DNA of 64,000 bases from Peptoniphilus pacaensis. GTDB taxonomy: Bacteria > Bacillota > Clostridia > Tissierellales > Peptoniphilaceae. Below are positions 43,488 through 53,319 of this stretch, in pieces. The position numbers were made by a program, and so were the translations under genes. The DNA is taken from the NCBI RefSeq assembly GCF_900088125.1, contig NZ_FLQT01000003.1, positions 1,177,071 to 1,241,070 of the forward strand, given 5' to 3'. Below the pieces are notes generated by a model that worked only from the letters and a program-made list of their open reading frames with translations, was not told the origin of the DNA and made no database searches. Numbering within the stretch: position 1 is the first letter of the stretch; each line of letters starts with the position of its first letter.

Positions 43488-43651
43488 TTGAAAAAATTCA
43501 GACGTTAACGAGTTTTCTTTGGAGAGGCGAAAAACACGATTAATTGTTAACCGAGGTTATTTTGAAGAGGAAAGCCTATAATCAGCCGTTTTCTTCCAAG
43601 ACATGCGATTAAAAGAAACCTGATATTGCGCAAAACATTTGAAGAAAAAAC

Positions 43652-43680
43652 TTGACAGGGGAAAAGCTATCTATTACCCT
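43652..43680 (+). promoter_or_regulatory. promoter of the giant surface protein gene
   Basis: Consensus -35 TTGACA (43652-43657), 17-bp spacer, weak -10 TACCCT (43675-43680). Confidence 0.5.
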
Positions 43681-43685
43681 ATAAA

Positions 43686-43700
43686 TGATAAATGTTATCA
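43686..43700 (+). promoter_or_regulatory. Fur-box-like operator
   Basis: TGATAAATGTTATCA is symmetrical (TGATAA-N3-TTATCA) and agrees with the Fur box TGATAATnATTATCA in all but two positions. It begins 5 bp after the -10, covering the predicted transcription start. Confidence 0.65.
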
Positions 43701-43760
43701 GGTAAAAATCGAAACCAGTTTGATACACTCGGTTTCGTTAATAACCAGTAGGAGGATAGA

Positions 43761-46700
43761 ATGAAAGGAAAACAAAAAATCAGCTTAGCCATGGCTTTGT
43801 TAACGGTCATGAGCTCGGCTCAACCGATTTTCGCTTTTACGCCGGCGAAAGAAGAAACAAAGCAGGCGATAGTGTCAAAGGCGGATGACATACTAAAAAA
43901 CCCCGCCATTCAAAAGCATTTGTTGGGCACCGATTACTTAGCGCCGAAGCATAACTCTACTTATACGCCGGGCATCGATCTCAGTGACTACGAAGATGTA
44001 GAAGGCAAGGGAAAGCTTTACGGCAAAGACGGCTATATTTTAACGCCGGATCAGCTAAAAGCAACCCATTGGTATGAGATTTATTCCTTAGCGACGCGGG
44101 CGAAAGAACACGTGAACAGTTTGGATCAGAATGTGGCCGATCGCCTCTTGGATGAGTTAAACATGGTCTTGCAGATCTACGCACTGAACAGCAGCCCTCA
44201 ATTGAAGGATGACGGGGATTATACGGGTACGTACCGTTTGGTGGATGTGCAGCTGATTTCCCAAGATGGACAGACGAATGTGTATCAAAATTTAGGCACG
44301 GAAAAACAGGACGTAAAGGATCTGTTCCAAGAAATGGAAGTGGTGAAGTGGGGCAACGAGCTGGAAGTGTTGTTTGTCGCCAACCAAAAAAAGGTGTCCA
44401 AAATCAATTCCATGCTCATAAAAAATGTGGCGGGAAAAGAAATCCGCGTTTCTCTCGGCTCGGGGGATGCACAAGATCCGACGAAAACGAATTTAGTGGC
44501 CATTCCTATTCCTGCGGAATTGGACGGATCGCAATTGGTCGTCGAGGGGATGACTTATGTGGATAATCAAGGTGTCACCCAAAAAACGGGAAAATTCGGC
44601 ATCGACATTGATTATAAAAATATGAAAAAGTCGTCGTCAAATTATAAACGTTACGAGAAAAAAACCAAGGCGCGGATCAAGTATTGGATCAAGCGCGGCG
44701 ATATTTTAATAGGCAGTTACTTGGACAGCCGTGCGCCGAAGGATTTGGAAAAGATTAAGACGATACGCCAAAGTATTGTCAAGCTGAATGCATTGAGAAA
44801 TTCCGATGCGCCTTCGATGACGGAAGCATTGAAGTACGCTCAACCCATTTACGAAACGGAAAATGAATTTACCTTAAGAGAAATTTTGAGCGGCTACATT
44901 CATGTGGCGTTGGAGGACTTAAAATCCGGCACGATTTACAACGAAAAGAAATACACGAAGGAAAGTTTGGATGCCTTTAAGAAGTATCTGGAAAAGCTCC
45001 AAAAAGATGCGGCGGACATGAATGTCGTCCAGCTGGTGGCGGCGATTAGCGACGTCCAAAGTGCCGGACAAAATCAAGTGCTTAAATATACGACGAAAAA
45101 ACTGGATAAGCTTTTGAAGAAGGCGGAAAAGTACGAGGCGGCGTATTACGAAGAAGAGTCCTTTTTTGAGTTTAAGACGGCTGAAGCCAAGGCGAAGAAG
45201 TGGGTGGAAGCCAACAAGACCTATTCGCCCGCTTTGGACGAAACGGAGGATCACTATCGTCTGTTGGAAAGGGCAATTGCAAATTTAAAGGCGAAGCCCG
45301 GCATGACGCCGCCGGAAATTAAAGACGATGACGCGAAAAAACCGTCGAAAGCGATCTATGAAGTGCCTGTGACCTGTCGAGATACGGCGATTATGAAGTG
45401 CTTAGATGGGCCTGTAAAATACATTCCCTCGGAAAAGAAATACATTTTCTCCTTTAAGAAGGACGGGGATAATTTTGTCAAGGAAGCGAAATCAAATACG
45501 TCGAATTATGCAGATAAAACAGGTACGGTGACTGAAACCGCAGGTGAAGAGAGCGGACATAAAATCGCAAAAACCATCGAATTTATAGATCCGGACAACA
45601 GTCTTGGAATGTATCTTCACGTAAAATACTACAATGCGGAGCGCTTGGGCATTGAAGAGAAACCGAACGTGCAGTTCACCTTGGACATGGACAAGAAAAA
45701 ATTGCTCGGCGGTGCGGAAGAAAAGCCGGAAACAGCCCCTTATGATGTAAAGGTAAGCTACGAAAATCAAAACGGCGCCGGCAAGACCTACATGGAGCAG
45801 TTGGTGTCCGATAAAGTCACCTACGATCCGGTTAAGAAGACCCTTACTTTTACGGCGATGCCTGAAATGGCGGGAGCGAAAGTGAAGTCCTATGTAGCCA
45901 TGATTAACTACGCAACGGGCGGAACGTACAAACCGGTGGATATTACAAAAAAAGAGGAACGCGAGCTTGTAGCGGAAAGTGCTTCTGAACGCGTGAGTAT
46001 TCCGAAAACTTTCGTAATGAAGTACGACATCGCACGGGGCGATACGATTAATGTCACTACGGATATCGTCATCGGCCATACGAATAGGGACAAACAAAAG
46101 ACCGGGGATATTGTGCGTCTGCGCATTAAAAAGGCGGAAAGTAAAACCGGAGAAGAGGAACTGAAGTTACTTTCAGATACCTTGGCAAAACGTCGAAGCG
46201 AATTAAAGGTAAATGCCGCCGCGGTGGATAAATTATTGCCTGAGGTTATAAAAGTGGGCGATTTCTTTGAATCGCCGGAAGAGGCAGAGCAGTCTTCGAG
46301 GCAAGTGGCGATCAAAGAAGCCGTTAAGGAATCGTTGCAAAAGTCGGAAAAGGTAAACGAAAAGGATGCGGAACAAATTCGGCGCACCATCCAACAATTG
46401 GACAATCTTTCGGAAGCGATTTTGCCTTGGGTAAGTTTTAGCAATACGTTCCACGGCGCAGAGAAGAATTTAGATAAGTATAAATCCGACGGTCACTTTA
46501 CAAAGGCATCCCTTGAGAAGATCGAGGGCATTATCAAAGGCGTTCGGGATCAAATGAATGCGCCAATGGAGCGAGAACGCGTGGCTCAAAACCATGATGC
46601 GATGCTCAGTGTGTATGAGTATTTGCGTTTGGATTATACGGAACTGGAAGAGTTAATCAACGAGGCGGAGCAAAAAATCAATTCCGGAAAGTATCAAGAT

Positions 46701-49700
46701 GCCGGCGTGAAAGCACTTAGAGAAATTCTTTATGGCTACAACGGAAAAGACCGAGCCCTTCGCCGAGCCAGTGCCGACGATGCCTTCAACCCGGGTCAAA
46801 TGCAGCCCATGGTTTTAAGAAATTCTCATGGAGCCAAGGCATATTTGGCCGAAGTTAAAGGCGATGATGTAAGCGGCGCAAATTTGGATACAACCCTTTA
46901 CGACTCGTGGGTTTACTACATCAAAGAAGCACTAAAGGACCTAAAGGAAAAACAACCCGGCGACGTCACCAAGACGGCCCTGGAAGATGCCATTGAAAAG
47001 GCTGAAAAGGCGCTGGAAAAGAATAAGTCGAAAGAGGAAAAGGATAAGTTGCGTGCGGCCATTGCCGAAGCGAAAAAGGCAATGGACTTTACGGAACAAG
47101 ATAAAATCGATGAAGCGGTTGAAAAATTAAATACCGCAGTGAAAACCTATGGAGCATCGAAAGATGTCTTTAAGACTGAAGCCTTACAAGCTGAAATCGA
47201 CAAGGCGGAGAAGCTCTTAAAAGCAACGAAGAAGGCAGAAGAAGTTAATGAAAAGCTTGCCATTGCCATTCAAGAAGCGAAAAAGGGCTTGAACGCAGAC
47301 AGCCAAGATAAAGTCGATGCTGCCTTAAAGACCTTACAAGCAGCCGTAGAAGAATTCCAAGCATCCCCCGACATAGAGGATCCGAACGCTCATATTGAAG
47401 CGACGAAGACCGTCAACATTCAGCTGTATAAAGAAAATAAAGATGAGCCGTCCATGGCCCACAGTGCCCTTTGGAATCAAGGAAAGCTTACCAAAGAAAA
47501 CGGCAAGTGGTATTTGGAAATGCAATGGGTCGACATGATCAACGGCGATTATCAATCCACCGGAGCCATTACAGAGCTGACCTACACGATTAATGGCGAA
47601 AAGAAAAAGGCACAAGTGTTGGCGGAACACGAGGTAAAGATCGGAACAAATACATTTACCTCACCCACCCGTGTAAAAATCGAAGTGACTGAAAATGAGC
47701 GTTTTGTTCCGGTAATCGTGTCTTACAAGACATCTCTCGGGCCGGAGGTCCATTCACCGGCAGCGCGCATCGCCATCGACTGGAAATCGGCGACCGACGG
47801 CTTTAACGAAAACACGTACAAGGTGGACAAAGGGCAATTGATCGATGCCGTCAAAGTTTATGAGATGCTGGCGAATGGTGCACAAGGCGTCAATCAAGAT
47901 TTAATTAAGGGATTACAGGCAAATCTTGAAAAGGCAAAAGCAGTGATCAAAAATGGCGACGCCACCATTCAAGAGGTCAAAGCCGTTTACAGCGACTTGG
48001 ATAAAGCGGGCAGCGCCGTGAAATTTGCCGATGAAATTTACCGCGTGCATCTGGCACAGCTGGAGGCGAATTTAAGAGAATTCAAACAAGAGCAAGGCAA
48101 ATATACGGCGGCTTCCATTGCGAAGTATGAAGCGGTCATTACGCAAGGCAAAAAAGCCCTGCAAAAGGCCAAGACATACGAGGAGATAAAAGAAGCTTAC
48201 GACGCCATTAAAGCCATCGACGATAATCTGCGCTACGACACCTCGGCCTTAGAAGCCAAAGTCGAAAAAGCTTCCGCCATGATGAGCGGCCAATACACGC
48301 AAGACAGCAAAGATAATCTGGATGTCAAGATTAAGGATGCGAAGAAGTGGATTAAGGAAGCAAAAGAAAAAGGCATTAAAGCCGGGTATAAGGCGCCTGA
48401 GCTGACCAAGGCCTTGGACACCGCCATGAAGGCCATGGTAAAAGAAGGCGAAGCACCGGCAAAAGTGGACAAGACGAAGCTGAAAGACCTTATCCGCGAA
48501 TGTGAAGGCATGGATCTCAGCAAGTATACCGATGAAAGCAAAACGGAATTTGACAAGAAGCTAAACGAAGCGAGAACCGTAGCCAATGACGACATGGCAA
48601 CGAAGGAAGATGTCGCCAATGCCTTAAAGGATTTGAAGGCGGCAAAAGAGGGACTTGTAGAAAAGCAAGCACCCAAGGAAAAAGTAACCGTCACCTTTGT
48701 GAGCGACAAGGGAACGGCGCCAGCTGCCGTTACCGTCGAAAAAGGCTCGGCGATTTCCGCCCCCGCCGGCTTTGAAGAAAATGCTTCAAAAGTCAAGGTA
48801 GGCGAGGTTACCTATGTTTTCAAGGGCTGGTTCGACGGCGAGGAAAAATTCGACTTTACAAAACCTGTTAACGGCGACAAAAGGTTAACCGCTCGCTGGG
48901 AAAAAATGGAAGCACCTGCCGTTCAAGAGGCTATTTACCAAGTTGAATTTACTTGGAAACAGACGAATAGCGATGTCGACGCCATGATGGGTAAGGTCTT
49001 TAAGCATCCGGCACAGTTAATCGTCAAAGACGGAAAGGCTTTCTTCAGAGTAGAACTGCAAGATGCAAGCGAAGAAATCTACGTTACCGACATGGCCTAT
49101 AAAGGTGAAACCCTCGTGCCGTCGAAGACGACAGAGGTGACCGTCGGCGGTGTGACTCAAACGAAGCCTGCGGCATTTGATATTCCCGTGGATATGAATG
49201 ATGTGAACAAGACCTTTAGATTGACAGTAACCGTTGGAGCAAAGGGAATGAAGGGCAAGGCATCGGCAGACTTTGTTGTCGATGGCGGCGGAAAAACGCC
49301 GGCACAACCTGCGCCCAAAGTGGACAAAAAGGCATTGAATCAACTGATCGCCGAATGTGATGCTCTGGATCTAAGCCGATATGAAGAAAAAGGTAAGAGC
49401 GATTTTATTGCGGCATTAAAAGATGCGAAGGCTGTTTCAGCAAAGAGCACCGCAACCAAAGAGGATGTGGAACTGGCACTTACAAAGCTGCAACAGGCAA
49501 AAGGAGCTTTAGTACAAAAGAAAGCCCCGACGCCTGAAGAAAAACCGGATACGCCGAAGCCTGATGTGAAGCCGGATACGAAAAAACCTGATGTGAAGCC
49601 GGGTTATTCCGGAGGCGGATGGTATTTCTCTGGGGCATCGTCGAAATCTGAAGGAAAACAAACGGAACCCGAAAAGAGCCAAAAGAATACGGAGTCACCG

Positions 49701-50252
49701 AAAGCGCCCGAAGCAAACTTCAGCGACACTGTCAACCACTGGGCGAAAGAGTCTATTAACTATGTTGTCAGCAAAGGATACTTTAAAGGCGTTGGCGGCA
49801 ATCGCTTTGCGCCCGAGCAATCCATTACCCGTGCGGACTTCGTCACCGTCCTGGGACGTATGGCGGGCATCGACCAAAGCAAGTTTATGAAGAATGCGTT
49901 TAAAGACGTTAACGGAGGCTACTACGCCGCCTATGTCAACTGGGCGAGTGAAAACGGCATTGTGCAAGGCGTCGGCCAAGGAAAATTCGATCCGAAGCGA
50001 CCCATCACTCGCGAGGAAATGGCCGTTATCATGGACAAGTTCTTACAAGTAACGAATAAAAAGTTTTCCGAAAAAGAAAGCAAGAACTTTACTGATGATG
50101 GAACCATTGCTCCATGGGCAAAAGAGGCAGTGCAACACATGACGAAGCTGGGAATCGTCAAGGGCATGGACGACGGAGCCTTTAGACCGAAATCCGGCTT
50201 TACCCGCGCACAAGTAGCGCAAGTTCTCTACAACATGGATCACAATAAATAA
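43761..50252 (+). CDS. giant exported SLH surface protein with NEAT-like domains and helical repeats
   Basis: Predicted 2,163-residue cell-surface protein. Signal peptide 1-25 (cleavage after PIFA). Residues about 30-520 are mixed and unassigned, with helical Lys/Glu-rich stretches. Beta-rich NEAT-like domains appear at about 530-660, 660-793, 1210-1347 and 1724-1843; the third has SMAHSALW then GKWYLEMQW, reminiscent of the NEAT 'SMA...Gkyyv' pattern, but the haem-ligating YxxxY is missing. FIVAR-like three-helix repeats lie at about 1070-1202, 1568-1640 and 1853-1923, and an InlB/Listeria-Bacteroides repeat at about 1640-1715 (FKGWFDGEEKFDF). A Pro/Lys/Asp-rich linker (1924-1948) leads to three SLH domains (1986-2163) for wall attachment. 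AGGAGG precedes the ATG. A Fur-like box suggests iron control. Confidence 0.8.
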   Translation: MKGKQKISLAMALLTVMSSAQPIFAFTPAKEETKQAIVSKADDILKNPAIQKHLLGTDYLAPKHNSTYTPGIDLSDYEDVEGKGKLYGKDGYILTPDQLKATHWYEIYSLATRAKEHVNSLDQNVADRLLDELNMVLQIYALNSSPQLKDDGDYTGTYRLVDVQLISQDGQTNVYQNLGTEKQDVKDLFQEMEVVKWGNELEVLFVANQKKVSKINSMLIKNVAGKEIRVSLGSGDAQDPTKTNLVAIPIPAELDGSQLVVEGMTYVDNQGVTQKTGKFGIDIDYKNMKKSSSNYKRYEKKTKARIKYWIKRGDILIGSYLDSRAPKDLEKIKTIRQSIVKLNALRNSDAPSMTEALKYAQPIYETENEFTLREILSGYIHVALEDLKSGTIYNEKKYTKESLDAFKKYLEKLQKDAADMNVVQLVAAISDVQSAGQNQVLKYTTKKLDKLLKKAEKYEAAYYEEESFFEFKTAEAKAKKWVEANKTYSPALDETEDHYRLLERAIANLKAKPGMTPPEIKDDDAKKPSKAIYEVPVTCRDTAIMKCLDGPVKYIPSEKKYIFSFKKDGDNFVKEAKSNTSNYADKTGTVTETAGEESGHKIAKTIEFIDPDNSLGMYLHVKYYNAERLGIEEKPNVQFTLDMDKKKLLGGAEEKPETAPYDVKVSYENQNGAGKTYMEQLVSDKVTYDPVKKTLTFTAMPEMAGAKVKSYVAMINYATGGTYKPVDITKKEERELVAESASERVSIPKTFVMKYDIARGDTINVTTDIVIGHTNRDKQKTGDIVRLRIKKAESKTGEEELKLLSDTLAKRRSELKVNAAAVDKLLPEVIKVGDFFESPEEAEQSSRQVAIKEAVKESLQKSEKVNEKDAEQIRRTIQQLDNLSEAILPWVSFSNTFHGAEKNLDKYKSDGHFTKASLEKIEGIIKGVRDQMNAPMERERVAQNHDAMLSVYEYLRLDYTELEELINEAEQKINSGKYQDAGVKALREILYGYNGKDRALRRASADDAFNPGQMQPMVLRNSHGAKAYLAEVKGDDVSGANLDTTLYDSWVYYIKEALKDLKEKQPGDVTKTALEDAIEKAEKALEKNKSKEEKDKLRAAIAEAKKAMDFTEQDKIDEAVEKLNTAVKTYGASKDVFKTEALQAEIDKAEKLLKATKKAEEVNEKLAIAIQEAKKGLNADSQDKVDAALKTLQAAVEEFQASPDIEDPNAHIEATKTVNIQLYKENKDEPSMAHSALWNQGKLTKENGKWYLEMQWVDMINGDYQSTGAITELTYTINGEKKKAQVLAEHEVKIGTNTFTSPTRVKIEVTENERFVPVIVSYKTSLGPEVHSPAARIAIDWKSATDGFNENTYKVDKGQLIDAVKVYEMLANGAQGVNQDLIKGLQANLEKAKAVIKNGDATIQEVKAVYSDLDKAGSAVKFADEIYRVHLAQLEANLREFKQEQGKYTAASIAKYEAVITQGKKALQKAKTYEEIKEAYDAIKAIDDNLRYDTSALEAKVEKASAMMSGQYTQDSKDNLDVKIKDAKKWIKEAKEKGIKAGYKAPELTKALDTAMKAMVKEGEAPAKVDKTKLKDLIRECEGMDLSKYTDESKTEFDKKLNEARTVANDDMATKEDVANALKDLKAAKEGLVEKQAPKEKVTVTFVSDKGTAPAAVTVEKGSAISAPAGFEENASKVKVGEVTYVFKGWFDGEEKFDFTKPVNGDKRLTARWEKMEAPAVQEAIYQVEFTWKQTNSDVDAMMGKVFKHPAQLIVKDGKAFFRVELQDASEEIYVTDMAYKGETLVPSKTTEVTVGGVTQTKPAAFDIPVDMNDVNKTFRLTVTVGAKGMKGKASADFVVDGGGKTPAQPAPKVDKKALNQLIAECDALDLSRYEEKGKSDFIAALKDAKAVSAKSTATKEDVELALTKLQQAKGALVQKKAPTPEEKPDTPKPDVKPDTKKPDVKPGYSGGGWYFSGASSKSEGKQTEPEKSQKNTESPKAPEANFSDTVNHWAKESINYVVSKGYFKGVGGNRFAPEQSITRADFVTVLGRMAGIDQSKFMKNAFKDVNGGYYAAYVNWASENGIVQGVGQGKFDPKRPITREEMAVIMDKFLQVTNKKFSEKESKNFTDDGTIAPWAKEAVQHMTKLGIVKGMDDGAFRPKSGFTRAQVAQVLYNMDHNK

Positions 50253-50275
50253 ATATTAAAGACCTCCAATTGTTT

Positions 50276-50316
50276 AAAATAGGTTTCAAGTGCCGAGGGC
50301 CTTGAGACCTATTTTT
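50276..50316 (+). terminator. terminator after the giant surface protein gene
   Basis: AAAATAGGTTTCAAG (50276-50290) pairs with CTTGAGACCTATTTT (50301-50315), one wobble, with a T-rich 3' side. Confidence 0.9.
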
Positions 50317-50364
50317 ATGTTCGAAAGAGGAGAATGGCCGCCAATGGCGTAAACTGCGGAAATA

Positions 50365-50373
50365 TGGTAAAAT
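50365..50373 (+). promoter_or_regulatory. extended -10 promoter of the yybS-like operon
   Basis: TGGTAAAAT, a TGn-extended -10 about 22 bp before the TTG start. The -35 region is weak. Confidence 0.4.
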
Positions 50374-50394
50374 AACCTGATATGAGGTGATAGA

Positions 50395-51315
50395 TTGTAT
50401 CGGAAAACTTACGGCTTGCGCGCGCTCAAGCTGCTTTTATATTCTGTTTTGCTGGTTATAGGCGGGCTCTTTGTGCCCGTATTATTTGCCTTTATACCGG
50501 CACTGTTTTTATCGGAAATGCGCATTCAAGGCGTGCTTCCCATTTCCGCCGTCTTTGTCGGCGCCTGTGCCTTAATCGGTTTTCTCACAGACCCCATTCT
50601 GGGCCTGTCCCTTTTAACCGTTATGGGGCCATTGATTTTAATATTAGACTACTGCATGCGCACGGACAGAAGTGTGGAGACCACCATGGCGGTGGGAACC
50701 GTGCTCTTTCTCGTGAGCTTGGGGCTTATCCTATACCAAACGGGCACCCTTCAGGCCATTGAATCCGGCGCCTTTGTCGAAAACATCAACGGGATCCAAG
50801 GGGAGATCGTCCAAAAGGCGGCGCTCACCGATGTGGAAAAATCCCGCATCGCCCTGACATTAAAGACCGCCGTGAGCCGGGCCGTGACCTTGCTGCCCGC
50901 CTTCGCCCTTCTTTCCGGCTTGGGCATCGTGTATATTTCCTACCGCATCAGCGGGCGGAATATGCGCATCAGCGGCGAAAAGGTCATCTGCCCCGAGCCC
51001 TTTTTTCTCATGCACTTGCCCCGGCCCTTGGTCTTTCTTTCCCTGGGTCTCTTGGCGACGACGGCAGCCATGAATTACTTTTTCTCTCTGGGAATCGAGC
51101 CCTATCTTTTAAACGGGCTGGTGGTTCTCGTGAGTCTATTGGCCTTTCAAGGCATGAGCATCGTGAACTACTACCTGCTTCGTTTCTTTCCCTCGCCCTT
51201 TGTGCGAGGCATGCTTATGCTTTTTATTTTAGTGGTACCCGTCGGGCAAATGGGTCTGGCGGCACTGGGGCTGCTCGATCAATTCATCGACGTGCGCGGC
51301 ATAGAGGGAGTGTAG
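50395..51315 (+). CDS. YybS-like DUF2232 membrane protein
   Basis: Predicted 306-residue membrane protein with about eight hydrophobic helices and a 45-residue soluble helix-rich insert (about 120-165). Topology and place match YybS (DUF2232) of B. subtilis, which likewise precedes yybT/gdpP and rplI. Function is not established; the fold is related to S-components of ECF transporters. Start is TTG 50395 with GAGGTGA upstream. It is followed by gdpP after 3 nt. Confidence 0.82.
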   Translation: MYRKTYGLRALKLLLYSVLLVIGGLFVPVLFAFIPALFLSEMRIQGVLPISAVFVGACALIGFLTDPILGLSLLTVMGPLILILDYCMRTDRSVETTMAVGTVLFLVSLGLILYQTGTLQAIESGAFVENINGIQGEIVQKAALTDVEKSRIALTLKTAVSRAVTLLPAFALLSGLGIVYISYRISGRNMRISGEKVICPEPFFLMHLPRPLVFLSLGLLATTAAMNYFFSLGIEPYLLNGLVVLVSLLAFQGMSIVNYYLLRFFPSPFVRGMLMLFILVVPVGQMGLAALGLLDQFIDVRGIEGV

Positions 51316-51318
51316 ATT

Positions 51319-53319
51319 ATGAATGAGTCCTTTTCATTAAAAGATTTTTACTTCTACCTGGCGGTGATCGCCCTATTGACCATCGCCCTGTTTTTCTACA
51401 ATCCCGTTCTGGGAACTATTGGTGCGGTGTTTTTGGCCTTTACGGGCTCCTATGCCTACAGCAATGTAAAGAAGTACAACAGCCGCTTTAAAGATCATTT
51501 TAAGAATCTGCACAAGGATTTCGAAAAGATCACGGAGCGGACTATTTTTTCCATGCCCTTTCCCCTGGTGGTCACCGACGAAACGGGCAACATCGTGTGG
51601 CACAATTCCCTCTTCGCCGATATTTTCGACACGGATGTCTTAAAGGGCAAGTCCCTGACCGCCTATGTGGAAGACTTTGCAGGGGAAGGCAAGGCTTTAA
51701 AGCCGATAGAAAACGGCGCCACCGTGGAGATCAAAGAGGTGCCCTACCGGGTCTTTAATACCCATGTGGAATTACAGCGAGGCGGCAAGGAAGACGCGCT
51801 CTCCCTCTTTTACTTCGTGGATCACAGCCAGTACAAGCATATGGAAAAGCTCTATGAAGACAATGCCGGCGTGGTACTTATCGTGGAGGTAGACAATTTC
51901 GACGAAGTGGTGGACGCGGCGCCTACGTCGAAAAAGCCCCTGCTCATTGCGGAAATCGACCATCGCATCAACGAATACTTCCGTTCCAAGGAAGCCTTGG
52001 TGCGAAAGTTCCAAGAAGATATGTATCTGGTGGTCATGCGCAAATCCGATATGGAAGTGATTTTAGAGCAGAAGTTTGACATTTTAGACGAGATCCGGGA
52101 AATCGACGCGGGCACCTCGGCGAGTGTCACCATTTCCGCCGGCGTCAGTCGCCCGGGCCTGCCCTTTACCGAGGCCTATAAAGAAGCGGACACCTGCTTA
52201 GACGTAGCCCTGGGCCGCGGTGGCGACCAAGTGGCCCTGAGAAGCGACGACACCTACACCTATTTCGGCGGCAAATCCAAGGCCGTGGAAAAGCGAAACA
52301 AGGTCAAGGCTCGTGTGCTGGGCATCGCCCTCAGACAGCTTATCGACAAATCGCCCCGGGTCTTTGTCATGGGTCATAAAAACGCGGATATGGATGCCAT
52401 CGGCGCCGCTGTCGGCGTCATGCGTGCCGTATCCAATCAAGAGAAAGAAGGCTACATCGTCTTAGGCGATGTGAATCCTTCCATCGAGGTTTTGGTGAAG
52501 GTCATGAAGCGGGACGAGCCGGAGCTGTACAAGCGCATCATTACCGGCGAGCGGGCCGAGGAATTGATTCGCCAAAGGGACTTGGTGATCCTCGTGGACA
52601 ATCACAAGCCCTCTTTTACGGAGCATCCGCCCCTTCTGGAGCGCACGGCCAATGTCGTGGTCATCGACCACCACCGCCGAGGCGGGGAATTCGTCAGCAA
52701 TCCCTTGCTCTCCTATGTAGAGCCCTACGCCTCTTCCACCTGCGAGCTCATTACGGAAATGCTCACCTACATGTACGACGACACGGAGCTGACCAATTTC
52801 GAGGCCAACGCCCTCATGAGCGGCGTCGTCGTGGATACGAAGAACTTTACCTTTAAAACCGGGGTGCGCACCTTTGAAGCGGCGTCGGTATTAAAGCGTG
52901 CCGGGGCGGACATGAGCCAGGTGCGGTTTTTTTTCGAAGACGATTACGACACCATTATTTCCCGGGCGGAAGTGGTCCACAATGCCCGAATTATTTTCGA
53001 CAATATCGCCATTTCCAAACTGGCGGAGGACATGCCTAATTCCGTCCTCGTCAGTGCCCAAGCCGCCGACGAACTTTTGGGGATTCACGGCGTGAAAGCC
53101 TCCTTCGTCCTGAACAAGAAGAAAGACGTGATCCACATTTCCGGCCGAAGCTTCGGCGACATCAGCGTGCAGCTGATTCTTGAACAATTAGGCGGCGGCG
53201 GCCACTTAAATATGGCCGGAGCCCAAGTGAAAAGCGACGACATCGACGAAGTGGAACAACAATTAGTTGAGGCCATTTCCGATTATTTAGAAAAAGATAA
53301 AGGAGAAAAGGAAGCATGA
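51319..53319 (+). CDS. gdpP: cyclic-di-AMP phosphodiesterase GdpP
   Basis: Predicted 666-residue membrane enzyme that hydrolyses c-di-AMP to pApA, controlling potassium and osmotic balance. Two N-terminal helices (about 12-50), a PAS domain (about 75-170, FPLVVTDETGNIVWHNSLF), a degenerate GGDEF domain (about 175-300, without GGDEF), then the DHH catalytic domain with GHKNADMDAIGAA near 352, VDNHKPSF, VIDHHRRGG near 452, and DHHA1 with GGGGHLNMAGAQ near 632. All metal ligands look intact. Overlaps rplI by ATGA. Confidence 0.95.
   Translation: MNESFSLKDFYFYLAVIALLTIALFFYNPVLGTIGAVFLAFTGSYAYSNVKKYNSRFKDHFKNLHKDFEKITERTIFSMPFPLVVTDETGNIVWHNSLFADIFDTDVLKGKSLTAYVEDFAGEGKALKPIENGATVEIKEVPYRVFNTHVELQRGGKEDALSLFYFVDHSQYKHMEKLYEDNAGVVLIVEVDNFDEVVDAAPTSKKPLLIAEIDHRINEYFRSKEALVRKFQEDMYLVVMRKSDMEVILEQKFDILDEIREIDAGTSASVTISAGVSRPGLPFTEAYKEADTCLDVALGRGGDQVALRSDDTYTYFGGKSKAVEKRNKVKARVLGIALRQLIDKSPRVFVMGHKNADMDAIGAAVGVMRAVSNQEKEGYIVLGDVNPSIEVLVKVMKRDEPELYKRIITGERAEELIRQRDLVILVDNHKPSFTEHPPLLERTANVVVIDHHRRGGEFVSNPLLSYVEPYASSTCELITEMLTYMYDDTELTNFEANALMSGVVVDTKNFTFKTGVRTFEAASVLKRAGADMSQVRFFFEDDYDTIISRAEVVHNARIIFDNIAISKLAEDMPNSVLVSAQAADELLGIHGVKASFVLNKKKDVIHISGRSFGDISVQLILEQLGGGGHLNMAGAQVKSDDIDEVEQQLVEAISDYLEKDKGEKEA

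Larger units (their letters stand above)
43439..43760 (+). other. regulatory gap before the giant surface protein gene
   Basis: This 322-nt gap holds the rpsR terminator (43462-43487), a TTAACC-GA-GGTTAT palindrome (43547-43560), a -35 TTGACA (43652-43657) with a weak -10 TACCCT 17 bp later (43675-43680), a Fur-box-like site (43686-43700) and a leader hairpin CGAAACC/GGTTTCG (43710-43737). No small gene is apparent. Confidence 0.6.

Noticed and set aside
43547-43560. BirA (biotin repressor) operator
   Set aside because: The TTGTTAACC half-site is present, but BirA sites have the two halves 14-16 bp apart; here only 2 bp separate them, and no biotin gene is near.
49530-49605. CRISPR-like or tandem DNA repeat in the giant gene
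   Set aside because: The repeated CTGATGTGAAGCCGG units are in frame and encode the Pro-Asp-Val-Lys-Pro linker; they are a protein-level repeat.
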